A DNA stretch of 64,000 nt from Leucocoprinus leucothites (GCA_013368445.1 JAACJO010000007.1:868001-932000), one strand, 5' to 3'. Shown: positions 23,717 to 34,700, counted from the stretch's first letter. Numbers and translations are program-made. The notes: generated from the letters alone by a model not told the origin.

Positions 23717-24551
23717 TTTGGTGATCGACAAGAAATTAGAGAGGATTGAGCGAGTGTGGTCGATAGGGCCAAGTAACGGACACCAGGTCAAAGTCAAGAA
23801 CAAAAAACCAAAAAGAGACGGAAGAAAAGGATGCTAAAAGCGATCGCTGATCGCTATAAAGAAGAACTGAAAGAGAAAGTTGAACGAAAGCCAAGCTGGA
23901 GGGCCAAAGAGGAGTAGTGAGCCATTTTATATGATTTAGCTTCTCGACCATGAAGTTCAAGTTTCATATTGTCCGAGTTCCGCGATCATCTCTGCCGTAG
24001 AAAAACGGCTTGTAAGTTGTTCAGTTTGTAGTGGTCGAATCGCGTCATTAGAGGTTCTGATCCTTTCTCTAGCCGGCAGATACACCTTGACTACTTCGTC
24101 ATGACAGTGATGATTGACACATCCTGCCACATGGAAAGCTTTGATGTATGATCACAGCCTATCCGCATCATCCAGTAGGAAACCCCATCCCATCAACGCG
24201 TAACGAAGCGGATGAAACCTGCACCTGCCTCCTTGTCGATTGGATGGAGGAACGAACAGTTGGCCAGTTCGAGAATGAGTTGATCAGTAGCTTTGGTGAT
24301 GACTGTATGATTACCATCAGCTTTTGGCCCGGTACACGTTTCGTGAGGGGGATGTAGCAAAAAATGGACGTATATATGTTCTGCTAGCATTCTGAAGAGC
24401 AAGACAGTGATTGGGGGCCCGAAAATAGTACGTCCTGTTTCTAGTCACTGTTGATTTCGACCTTGAGTTTGCCGTCCGATAATAATTCTACAGATACGCT
24501 GGTAGTAAATACCATTGAGTACATAGTGTCTCATGGCTGTTAACCAAGATC
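23717..24551. other. Promoter of paralogue A and 3' region of HAD gene
   Basis: An 835-base gap. The part near 23717-23940 holds the paralogue A promoter with its TATA element. No gene is recognised in the rest; open frames near 24150-24400 on either strand lack motifs. Confidence 0.45.
23925..23931 (-). promoter_or_regulatory. TATA box of paralogue A
   Basis: TATAAAA reads on the minus strand, 215 bases upstream of the start codon at 23716. Paralogue B has a TATA element at almost the same distance, which supports both. Confidence 0.5.
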
Positions 24552-25630
24552 CTACCATGTCAAGTCCTTCACAATATAATCTGGCTTCCCTTTGTCCTCG
24601 AGAATGACACGCTCAGTTGAGGTGCAGACGGCAAGAGTCAGCGCACCAGCGGCTTTGCCAGCTTTCAGCCCGGAAATAGCATCCTCCACAACAAGACCTA
24701 AGGGGTATGGGTAAGTGGCGGTTTCATACCGGAAGAACACGCCATGTACAATCCTTGGCTTCAACTCTACATATAGCAGCCCCCGCTAGGTACGGGGCGG
24801 GATGAGGTTTCCCGTGGGCCACGTCGTTGGCTGTGATCAAACCAGCCGGAGGAACCATGACACCCGCCTTCTTAAGGGCACGAGGAGCATATTTGTTAGA
24901 GGCTTGTCAGAAATCACAGCGGCTTTAGCATCGTGCCGCTTTAACTGTCACTGGGTTACAACGAACCGACTAACCGGATGTGACGATGGTCCACTTAGCT
25001 TCGCCAAGAGAGTGCAGCTGGATAATGTCAATCTCACAGCTGAATATTGAGAGTAAATTGATCCTACTTTAGACACGAGCTCGCTAGCACTAGGCAGAGC
25101 CGTTGGACCACCTTCAATCACTTCGTCCTCGAAGCGATCAATTTCTGACTTGTCATGATGTGGGCACAGCCAAAAACAACATTTGGGAAGTCCAGTTTAC
25201 CAGTAGTTCGGTCTCATCCTCTACCCTACAAAGCTCTTTTAAGGTATCATACAACCTCCTTCCATGGGTTGCATGAGTGACTTCACGATAATCCCCGAGG
25301 GAGTAGTCCGCAGCAAATGTCTTCCATGCCTTGTATACGCCAGGAGTTGAATCTATCAGAGTCCTGGAGATAGTCGGGTTTCAGTCAATCAAAACCGTGG
25401 GCGGTGAGGGAGTGACTGTTGGTTGATACGTTGATGCAACGGTTGACATGGGTATGCGGTGGCATTCATCGATGAACCCATCGTCATGTCCAATCACCCC
25501 GGCACGTTGGTAAATGCCTCTCACCCATCCATGTCGAACAGAATCTATCATCAAAAATTGTTCAGTAATATTTCAAGAGGAGGGCTAAAATACAGCTTAC
25601 AGCATCGACAGTGATCGCAACTGGGGACAT
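24552..25630 (-). CDS. HAD-superfamily phosphatase (glycerol-3-/2-deoxyglucose-6-phosphatase-like)
   Basis: Seven exons (25630-25601, 25544-25525, 25363-25201, 25148-25068, 25017-24975, 24902-24750, 24697-24552) join to 211 residues. HAD motifs are complete: motif I ILFDMDGTLIDSTPG (nucleophile Asp and acid/base Asp), motif II in KWTIVTSAS, the motif III Lys within AHGKPHPAPY, and motif IV CLVVEDAISGLKAGKAAG (metal-binding Glu-Asp). Spacing and sequence fit the subfamily of yeast Gpp1/Dog1 small-sugar phosphatases, cytosolic enzymes that dephosphorylate glycerol-3-phosphate or sugar phosphates; which substrate applies here is not visible. The second exon is only 20 bases and the following intron splits motif I inside the Gly codon. 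The gene lies between two secreted paralogues and is transcribed in the same direction as paralogue A. Confidence 0.88.
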
Positions 25631-26853
25631 TATGTGTTATGGAAGGGATGAGTTGCTCTCGCACTTGCAGTAAGAAGAGATAACTGGTTCTTCATGCTTT
25701 CGTTTGTTTTCCCGCTCTGTTACTAAGGATAGCTGGGATCAAATGCCGTCCGCCGGTCCGCGATAATCCGACTTGGCGGCTTGGGCACACTTGGCCCGAT
25801 CGTCGTATGATGACATTGAGGCACTTGGTCTTTGGCCCAGACTTCGTTCAAGCCATCCCTGTGCCACCTCGCTTAAAAACTGCTGTTCAAAGAAGCTTTC
25901 AAAATGATGCCTCTCTTCCGCTCCCCTCAAGACTGGCGGACTTTCCAGACACTGGCTGGTACTGTCCAAGTGCAGTGACCCAGATGACTCCCCTGGCACT
26001 AGAACTGCTCTTTCTGTAGCCGACCACTCGCGGCTCAGCGCTCAGCGCTCAACGATGTACCATATTCCTGGCCCTTTTGACTGGTGTCGAAGAGCTCGTA
26101 GGTTGGTTTGGCTTCCTCTCAAGTTTCAGTGACAGGCAACTTGCCAAGTAGCTGGTCTTGTGAATCTGCTTCCACCTGGTCGTACGCCATAAACAGGTTA
26201 ATTGGTTTCATCCTGGCAGTGATTGTTCAGAAATGTGTTACCAATGGATATTGCATCGCATCTGCGGCGGTTGCCTAGGGTGATCGGCATACATCTATAA
26301 TAAGCTCCCCTCCCTCCCTCATGGTAATTTTGGACATTGCTTGCGTGGTTCTTGATTTGTTCATGATACCATGTCCAACTGGCTCTCACGAAGTTCGTTG
26401 ATTCATGATGCGTGACGAGGGTACCCTCTGCTTGCTTTCTCGGGCATTTAGCAAAGTTGTTTCTTGGGTTACACTTTGCTACCGGTGAAGATCTCCCGAA
26501 TAGAGCGCTCTTTGGATGGGCGCATCTGTTGCACAGACTCATACATATTTGACGCGGACGTGTGTAACGAACGTCAATAAATCTGCCTTGATCTCTAAAA
26601 ATATTTTGACAGACCTTCCATCAGGCAGTGAGCTGACTATATAGCAACGATTCCCCGTCTCTCATCTGCTCACCTTCGTTCCTCTTTCTTTGCCTTTCTT
26701 TCGTCTTCTCCACTTTTTTCTTTTCGCTGAGCGCTCTCCCTTTTCTGCGATTAGGGATCGTTTTTTTTATCAACTTGCATACGACTGCTGGTGCCTGTCC
26801 GTCCAACTCTCAACACTTACTTGCATACGCTCTTTGTGAATTTCTCGATCAAA
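25631..26853. other. Intergenic, HAD gene to secreted paralogue B
   Basis: A 1.2-kb divergent gap. The first half has no recognisable feature apart from a short GCTCAGC triplication near 26034-26054. The second half carries the paralogue B promoter: a TATA element at 26638 and a strongly pyrimidine-rich leader from about 26660 to 26770. Open frames at 25739-25999 and 26198-26542 (minus) have no motifs. Confidence 0.5.
26638..26644 (+). promoter_or_regulatory. TATA box of paralogue B
   Basis: TATATAG lies 216 bases upstream of the start codon at 26854, followed by a long CT-rich leader. The spacing matches that of paralogue A. Confidence 0.5.
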
Positions 26854-28613
26854 ATGAAGACCTCTTACATCGTCCTTGCCCTCTCTCTTGCCTTGTCCGC
26901 ATCGGCTGTCCCACAGTCCTCCCACAACGAAGTCCGCCAGTTTGGGAACTTTGGTGGATTATTCGGTGGAAATAATAACGGCGGAGGAAGGAATAACAAT
27001 AACGGCGGAGGCAGGAACAACAACGGTGGGAACGCCAACAACGGCGGGAATGCCAACAACGGCGGGAATGTTAACACCGGCGGGAATGCCAACACCGGCG
27101 GGAACGCCAACAACGGTGGGAATGCCAACAATGGCGGGAACAACAATCAAAACGGAGGCGGCGTATGTTCATTCATCATTTCTATTGCCTTTGTGCTGAG
27201 CAATCAATTCCAGGCTGCTGGTGCGAACAATGGCACTGCGACCGGAGGGAACATCGCCAACGGTGGCTCTGCCGCAGGCAATAACAACACAAACACCGGT
27301 AACAACAACCAGGATCCTCAACAATCTCTCAGTGAGTCACTGTTGTGCTCTTCATTTACGAAGGCTGACGGAATACATTAGCTCTTGACCCCAAGGTTAT
27401 CGCCACTGGATTTGCCAATGATGGCCAGGATGTTCCTGCCGCTGGTATATTTAAACCGAGTCAATTCTCAGTCAAGTATTCACCCGCTTCACAGGTCAAG
27501 TTGCGTCATTGACTTCAAGCAACAACTTCATCAATTTCTGCTTGACTGTGCCCAACCTCCCGATCACCAATGGCAAGCAGATCCAGACTGGATCGTGTAA
27601 CCCAGCGCCCATGGGTGTTCTCCCTTCAACGGATAACATGCCATCCTCCAAGTTTGTCTCCCCCAAGAACGGCGACACGATCAAAGCAGACACTGCATTC
27701 ACCATCCAAATGGCCATCCGAGGAATGGAAACTGGATTCTTCGTGAATGCGCAGGAGAACTACTTTGCTGCACCCCAGTTCCTGAACAAAAATGGCCAGA
27801 TCCAGGGTCATTCACATGTCGTCGTCGAGCAACTGTCCGCAATTGACCAAACAACACCCACGGACCCCAAGAAATTTGCCTTCTTCAAGGGATTGAACGC
27901 AGCTGCCCAAGGCGGTCAACTCACGGCCGATGTTGACCAGGGTCTCCCAGCCGGTGTTTACAAACTATCTTCAATCAACTCTGCTGCCAACCATCAACCT
28001 GTCCTCGTCCCCATCGCTCAACACGGTTCCCTTGACGATGCTGTCTACGTGAGTTGTTTTGATTTTCATCAGAAATCCACTACTAACAGGTACCGAAAAT
28101 ATTCAACAGTTCACAGTGACTGCTGATGGTCAACCCGACGCCGTGAGTGCTTCTCTACCTGTGAGGCGGCGGAACCGTTCTTACGTCTCGCCCTTTTTCT
28201 GCTCTTAGAACTCTGGTGCTCTGAACGGCAACAATAATGGCACCGCCGCTGGAAACACAGGTGCTGCCAATGGTAATGCAGGTGCCGGAAACACGGGCGC
28301 TGCCAACGGTAATGCAGGTGCCGGAAACACAGGTACTGCCAATGGTAATGCAGGTGCCGGAAACTCAGGTGCTGCCAATGGTAATGCAGGTGCCGGAAAC
28401 TCAGGTGCTGCCAATGGTAATGCAGGCGCCGGAAACACAGGCGCTGCCAATGGCAATACTGGCGCCGGCAACAATGGTGGCAAGGGCAACACTGGCAAGA
28501 ACAACCAGAACAACAACCAGAACAACGGCAACGGAGGTCGTCCCTTCGGTGGCTTTGGAGGTTTCGGTGGTTTCGGTGGAAGGAACAGGCGTTTCGCTCG
28601 CTCTCGTCTCTAA
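26854..28613 (+). CDS. Secreted Asn/Gly/Ala-repeat protein (paralogue B)
   Basis: Six exons (26854-27162, 27214-27331, 27382-27444, 27495-28048, 28110-28142, 28209-28613) join to 493 residues. A signal peptide (MKTSYIVLALSLALSASAVP) is followed by a Gly/Asn repeat region of about 120 residues built from a GGNANN-type unit, and then the same core as paralogue A (NNFINFCLTVPNLPITNGKQ, GFFVNAQENYFAAPQ, GHSHVVVEQL, LPAGVYKLSSINSAANHQPV, HGSLDDAVYFTV). It lacks the six-cysteine CBM19-like module of paralogue A. It has instead a second repeat region at the C-terminus, six copies of a 12-residue unit, ending in a Gly/Phe/Arg stretch (FGGFGGFGGRNRRFARSRL). No function is known to me. Strong leader signals and a secreted, repetitive design suggest an abundant wall or extracellular-matrix protein. 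Confidence 0.88.
27013..27138 (+). repeat. 18-base tandem repeats in paralogue B, N-terminal
   Basis: Imperfect tandem copies of an 18-base unit (AACGGCGGGAATGCCAAC-like) encode Asn-Gly-Gly-Asn-Ala-Asn repeats. They lie wholly within the first coding exon and keep frame. Confidence 0.8.
28254..28469 (+). repeat. 36-base tandem repeats in paralogue B, C-terminal
   Basis: Six contiguous 36-base units start at 28254, 28290, 28326, 28362, 28398 and 28434. They encode the 12-residue unit N-T/S-G-A-A-N-G-N-A-G-A-G. Copies two to six differ by only a few bases, so recent expansion or gene conversion is likely. Confidence 0.92.
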
Positions 28614-29007
28614 GTTCATGCCCCGATCGTTGTTCTGAGCATTTGCGTTCCATTGCATCTTGTTATTCTAGTGTAATTTTAGTCTTGCACGTTGGCAAAG
28701 GTCTTCTTCACGAGTAATACCCCGCGTAGGCATATTGAGCCACCGTAATCCGCATGTAGATATAAGCGATTAGAATATCGTGGTTTTTCACTTCAAAAAG
28801 CCTGAGGCCTGAGTGAGCAATTGGCGGCATCGAGTAGAAGAGTCTGCCAATCACTATATTAAACTCCACGAGATGCACAAGTCTTCTCGTGGGAGGAAAT
28901 GAAATTAGTGTTATGGACAGCGAATTAAGTACCAATCAAATGACTTGAGCGAACAAGTGCCTGAGGCCTGAGGAATGGGGAGAATGGTTAAGATATGGTC
29001 TGGTTGC
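28614..29007. other. Convergent 3' region
   Basis: A 394-base AT-rich gap between the convergent paralogue B and Mgr2 genes. The string GCCTGAGGCCTGAG occurs at 28799 and again near 28960. No gene is seen. Confidence 0.5.
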
Positions 29008-29616
29008 CTAGTTTTCAATTGGTTTCTCCAAGCGTTGGCGTTCGGCTTGCCATCTCGCCCTCATGAGCTGGAAACCTTCATCCCTAGAACGAATGCGAGA
29101 AGCAGATTGCATCAGCTGGATATGGGCAGCTTCAAGGTGTGGAGGCAGTAGGCCAGAATCGCTACGGATGACCTAGATTATTGCAGAAATCAGCGGCAAA
29201 TCAAGCACACCAGAATGTATCACTCACAGAACCAATGGCCAGGAAGAATCCAAACGTCGCAGCGCTGCTAAGCATGTATTGTGACAAGGTCGCGAGGGCA
29301 CCACGAGGACCGGCACCACCTCTGTTGAGCAAGACAGGTCCATGGGGGTCGTGGTTCCTAAGCCTTGAATTTGACACTCACCGAATGATACTCCAAGAAC
29401 CAAAAATGAAGCCAATAGTGAGGCCGACGCCTGTGCCCATCATGGCGCCCATCCTGAACACGATACACATAAACTGATGGAATAGTGAGTGTGGATGGCC
29501 TTTCTTACTTCACTGTAGAACAAACATCGTTAGCTTAGCATAGTTAGGACATGAAGAAATAAGACACATTTTTGCCAGACAGTCGGGCCTTCTTGACGGC
29601 GTGGGGGTAGAGGCAT
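29008..29616 (-). CDS. MGR2: Mgr2/ROMO1-family TIM23 translocase subunit
   Basis: Five exons (29616-29568, 29512-29509, 29453-29382, 29321-29228, 29172-29008) give 127 residues. The conserved pair of membrane helices is clear: KMGAMMGTGVGLTIGFIF with GSWSIIR, then GALATLSQYMLSSAATFGFF with LAIGSVIRSD. In yeast Mgr2 couples the TIM23 channel to Tim21 and gates lateral release of inner-membrane proteins; the animal homologue is ROMO1. The second exon is just four bases (TGAA). Without it the frame meets a stop, and with it the junction reads WQKLKMGAMMG, matching the yeast WDKFKMGLMMG. A charged C-terminal tail of about 45 residues extends beyond the usual end. The gene is divergent from PEX10, with 181 bases between the start codons. 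Confidence 0.93.
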
Positions 29617-29797
29617 AGCTTTGAGTCCTGTTCTAGTGGGGGATGGTCGTTTGGTAGAGAAAGGTCCAAGGACGTGACTTTGCGTGCGCGTGAACAAGCG
29701 TAGGAAAAGTTTCGGACGCCGGTAGCCGGCAAACAGGCGCTGCTACTCCGGACGACCCTGGCACGGTCTCATTTCATCTCCTCCGTTGGCATTATCA

Positions 29798-31033
29798 ATG
29801 GCAGGTCTGCTGTCATTCCCCCGAGCTCAACAGGCACAAATTAGTCGGTGAATAGTCCGAGTGATCATAATCATGTTGCTCACATTTCCCTTCTAGTTCG
29901 CGCGAATCAGCGGGACATTTATCATGTGTCGTCATTACGCGAACAAACCGAGAACGTCCTCCGCTCGTGGCTCGGTAAAGAAGCATTCACCTTAGAAGTC
30001 TGCGTCGACTCATATTCAGTGTCTAGGAACTCGTTGGTTAACGCGGTGGGACAGGGAGGTTGATCTCCTAACGAAACTGGTTTACTATGGGATTACAATC
30101 GGAAGAGGTAGGGTTTACATTTGACTTAAGTCATTTGCTCATTAGAACCTGTAGGGAACCAGTCATTGGGTGAAGAGTATACCGATATCTGGCAATACAC
30201 GTCCTTTACCAGCAGAACACCGCCCTCTGCCAGGATCCGCGGGCTTCTTATAGTCCTTTCAACCTTCCCGAGTTATTTTCTCTCCAAGTGGGCAGCTTCA
30301 CCCATACTAAACATGAGGCATCCGAAGACTGCCAAATTTATGAAAACATTGCCATCGCTCATTAGCGTTGCCACTGAGGTCAACCTCGCCGTATTTTATT
30401 TGAAGGGCACTTATTATGATTTATCGAAACGCATACTGGGAGTTCATCATGTGAGGCCCCCCTTTTTTTTTGAACTGGTTCATGATCATTGATCGTTTCC
30501 AAGTTGTCCTCAATTCCAGAGGATCCACATACACGCCCGCCGTCCTATTCATTGTTAGGAGTACTACTGAGCATTCGCCTCCTCCATCGTCTGATATCCT
30601 ACATTCAGAACTGGCGCGAAGAAACATCCACCATGACAGGGAAAAGAAAGCAACGTGCCGACCGTAGAGATGCTGCAGCGGAACTGTTTATCGATGAAAA
30701 GCCGGTTGTAGATTTCCTTGACCTGGACCTGGCCAACGAGCCTGCGAAACCAGCGGAAGAGGACGAGCGAACTATACTCGATGTGAAGACCATCCCGGAG
30801 GCAATCAGGGCAGGGAGAAACTGTACATTATGCTTAGAGGAGCGGACAGATAGTTGTTCTACAGAATGTGGCCATCTTTTCTGCTGGAATTGCATTGTAG
30901 GTTGGGGTAGAGAAAAGGCAAGTCCCTTTGCCATCGTTTCGTCATCACATACTGAGAACCCTTGCAGGCGGAATGTCCACTGTGTCGCCAGTCATTAAAT
31001 CTCGCTCGACTTCTTCCAATATACAATTTATAG
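29798..31033 (+). CDS. PEX10: Peroxin 10, peroxisomal RING E3 ligase
   Basis: Six exons (29798-29843, 29897-29974, 30027-30107, 30155-30450, 30504-30917, 30968-31033) join to 326 residues. The Pex2/Pex10/Pex12 N-terminal domain is present ([38 protein letters not shown]), followed by membrane helices and a C-terminal C3HC4 RING ([35 protein letters not shown]). PEX10 works with PEX2 and PEX12 in the peroxisomal membrane to ubiquitinate the recycling receptor PEX5. The last intron (30918-30967) has a GC donor (GCAAGT); only that join restores the final zinc-ligand pair. The first intron uses a GTCGGT donor and gives the conserved QAQIIRANQRD. The start ATG encodes [12 protein letters not shown], as in relatives. 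Confidence 0.94.
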
Positions 31034-31092
31034 AAGACGCACTGATTAGGGGAACAAGATGAGATACGACAGTTATTGTATATTATACCATA

Positions 31093-31561
31093 TCACTGTA
31101 TCTGTTGGATGAGAGTGATGTTATCGCCCTTCAAGAGTATGCGTCCTATTGTCTGGTTAGCAATGCTACTTCAATCAGGTCACACAGCCCATACCGAGTT
31201 CTCTTTTAGGTTTCGCGTCTTTCACGTAGACTTCAACAGCATCGTCAATCACGAGGTTCATAAACTCGTCGAATCCCTGTTAAGATTACTCAGACTAAGC
31301 TGCATAGATAGAATATGAGAACAGCGTACAATGATACGGCCTTCGATTCTCATCTCAATATTATCATACAACCAGACCGAGATCTTCGTGCCCTGCATAC
31401 GTCAGTCGGTTAGCTAGAGAAAAAGAGCACGTTTTGGCGTTCATACTTGCTGTAGATTTTTGAAGATGACATTCTGAAGCCTGTGGTCAGTAAGTGAATT
31501 TGTCAAGAGGAGAGTGGCTTACGATGGGTTGAACCATCACGCGTTGCTGGCGACCTGACAT
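31093..31561 (-). CDS. SME1: Small nuclear ribonucleoprotein SmE
   Basis: Five exons (31561-31523, 31473-31447, 31392-31330, 31276-31195, 31145-31093) give 87 residues, close to the usual 90. The start MSGRQQRVMVQPI, Sm1 motif (KISVWLYDNIEMRIEGRIIGF, DEFMNLVIDDA) and Sm2 motif (RILLKGDNITLIQ) are all present. SmE is one of seven proteins forming the ring on U1, U2, U4 and U5 snRNAs, essential for splicing. The second exon has only 27 bases. The gene is divergent from the dynein gene, with 224 bases between start codons, so the two probably share a promoter region. Confidence 0.95.
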
Positions 31562-31785
31562 TTTGCTTTGTAAATTTGATTTTACGTGTGTAGGATGGGT
31601 GTGAAGAAACTTGAGAGAGAGGAAAGTGGGGAACGAGAATAAGTATGCCAAACTGCCAAACTGTGGTAGGCACGACGTAGGGTTAGGGTTATAACGGGAA
31701 TCAATCAACAGCACGTGTAGCCCAATATATTGCCTAAATTTCGACGTTTCTTGGTTCGTGACGACGCGTTGTTACCTTCAGCAGG

Positions 31786-34700
31786 ATGGAGGTCAGTACA
31801 CCCAGTCCCTGTACCCGTGCTACTGGCCTTACCATAAAATAGGTTTTTGCTTCGTCAAACTCATCGACAGCAGCAGCTGTTACTTTTATCACATTCGTAC
31901 AAGACCTCAAGAAGAAGACGAAGGCATGGGGCCCCATGATTGAGCTCTGTGCCAGCGGCGAGAAAACTCTCGAGCGTTTTCGCTACCAGTTCCCAGACGA
32001 CTGGCTGTATAGTGATCAGCTACGGGGGGAATGGAGCGCATATAACGAGATTCTCAAACGCAAGAACGATTCTATTCAGGAGCAACTCGGTATGTAATTC
32101 CATTCTATGTGATTTCCCCGTTGTTCACCCGTCGATGCTAGCTGGGCTGCAGTTGAAGATTGTAGCGGAAGACAAGATTGTTGAGAACAAGATTAACGAC
32201 ATCATAAACGAGTGGGAGCAGACTCGCCCTGTACAGGGAAACATTCGAGCGGATACCGCCATGAATACCATCAATGTATTTGAGGGAAAACTGAACCGCG
32301 TGCAAGAGGAGTACGACCTGGTTTGCAGAGCGAAGGAGGCCTTAGACCTAGAATTGACGCGACATACGCGCTTGGAGCCTGTGTTTGAGGAACTTCGTGA
32401 CCTCAAAGCAGTATGGACCGCGCTTTCAGGCATTTGGAGTCAGATTGGCGAATTAAGAGAGAATTCATGGGCCACCGTTCAGCCAAGGAAATTACGACAG
32501 CATATCGATGGGCTGCTTACTTCGACTAAAGAGATGCCGACGAGGATGAGGCAGTACGCCGCCTTCGAGTATGTTCAGGATGTGCTTCGAGGCTTACTCA
32601 AGTCGAATGCATTGGTTGCGGAATTGAAGTCGGATGCATTGAAGGATCGTCATTGGAAGCAGCTCTTCAAAGCGCTAAAGTTGCCTTCCCAGCCAACGCT
32701 ATCATTGTAAGTACTCGCTTGCTCGTTTATGCACATTCTACTCATTCCCCTGTAGAATGACCTTGGGGCATGTATACGACCTTGACCTCAAGAAGAACGA
32801 ATCCCAGATCAAGGAAGTCATCATTCAAGCGCAGGGGGAAATGGCGCTTGAGGAGTACATCAAGCAGGTGAAGGAGATTTGGACAAGCTATGCTTTGGAT
32901 CTGGTGAACTACCAGAACAAGTGTCGACTGATTAGGTATGCAGCTTTGAACGACCTTTCCTTGCTATTCTTTGACTCACTCAACCCTTATTATAATAGAG
33001 GATGGGACGATCTATTCAACAAGTGTCACGAAAACCTGAATTCCTTGACCGCCATGAAGCTGTCACCTTATTACAAAGGTTAGTCCTTCTCGGTGAAGTT
33101 TTACTCAAAACTAAGGATATTCTTTCTAGTTTTCGAGGAAGAGGTATGTCACCGGCCTCCAGTTTTGGATCAATTTCTCAGAACGCTTGTAGGCCAGCTC
33201 TTGGGAAGAAAAGCTCAACCGGATTCATGTGCTTTTTGGTATGACTACTCAAGTTCCCCGAGCGAATGCCTTCTAAAGTCCTTAACAGACGTGTGGATTG
33301 ACGTTCAGCGCCAGTGGGTTTACTTGGAAGGGATTTTCTCTGGGAGTGCGGATATCAAGCATCTCCTCCCAGTCGAGAGCGCGCGATTTCAGAACATCAA
33401 CACAGAATTTTTGGCTGTCATGAAGAAAGTTTACAAATCCCCCTTCGTCCTGGACGTCATGAACATCGCTGGGATTCAGAAGAGTTTGGAGCGTTTAGCG
33501 GATCTTCTGAACAAGATCCAGAAGGCGCTGGGTGAATATTTGGAGCGCGAGCGTTCGTCGTTCCCTCGTTTCTATTTCGTTGGAGATGAAGATCTTTTGG
33601 AGATCATTGGAAATAGCAAAGATATCCTGCGTATCATGAAGCATCTGAAGAAGATGTTTGCCGGAATATCCACGGTTTCGCTGGACGAGGAGTTGACGCA
33701 AATTCAGGGCATGGCTTCACGCGAAGGCGAAGAAGTTCGCTTCTCGGAACCCATTCTATTGAAGGATTATCCCAAAATCAACGATTGGCTCGCCCGTATC
33801 GAGACCATGATGAGGCTCTCTCTCGCTGACCTCCTTTGCGAAGCCGTTGACGAGCTTCAAGGTTTCTACGGGAGTGGGTCCGATATTGGAAAGGATGATC
33901 TCATGAATTGGTTGGAGAAATATCCTGCGCAGCTTGTCACTCTTGCTGTCCAGGTTGCCTGGACTGCCTCTGTTGAAAGCTCGCTGGAGAATTACCAGGC
34001 ACCAGAGCGTTCTCTCAGCACCATTCGTCAAGCTCTCGATCTCCTTGCTGATATTGTCTTGGAAGAGCTTTCTCCCGTTACGCGGAGAAAATGCGAGCAC
34101 CTCATCACTGAGCTCGTTCACCAACGTGATGTTACACGGTCTCTCATCAACCAGCGTGTTCTCGACAATCAGGGGTTCACTTGGTTATCCCAGATGCGCT
34201 TTTACCTTGACAGGTCGATTGATAGCCCTCTCGACCGCCTTTCCATAAAGGTTGCAGAAACATCATACTCCTATGGCTGGGAGTACTTGGGCGTTCCCGA
34301 CCGTCTTGTTCAGACACCTCTTACTGATCGCGTCTACCTCACCCTCACTCAAGCTCTAGACAAACAGCTCGGAGGTTCTCCTTTCGGCCCTGCCGGTACC
34401 GGAAAAACCGAGTCCGTCAAAGCACTAGGTGTGCAGCTCGGACGATTCGTTCTCGTCTTCTGTTGTGACGAGACCTTCGACTTCCAGGCCATGGGTCGAA
34501 TTTTTGTTGGGCTCTGTCAAGTTGGTGCTTGGGGTTGTTTCGACGAGTTTAATCGACTCGAGGAGCGTATTCTTAGCGCCGTTTCGCAGCAGGTACAGAC
34601 AATCCAGCAGGGACTTGCGTCTTTGGTCAAGAACCCAAACACAGAGATCGAGCTGGTCGGTAAGAGCTTGAAAATTCATAAGAACATTGGTCCGTAGTCT

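Noticed and set aside
24552..25630. HAD gene as a decayed fragment
   Set aside because: At first only the C-terminal motif region is open, but seven small exons join in frame and supply all four HAD motifs.
25739..26542. Minus-strand frames in the gap before paralogue B
   Set aside because: Two short frames without motifs or joinable splice sites; part of the gap is clearly promoter.
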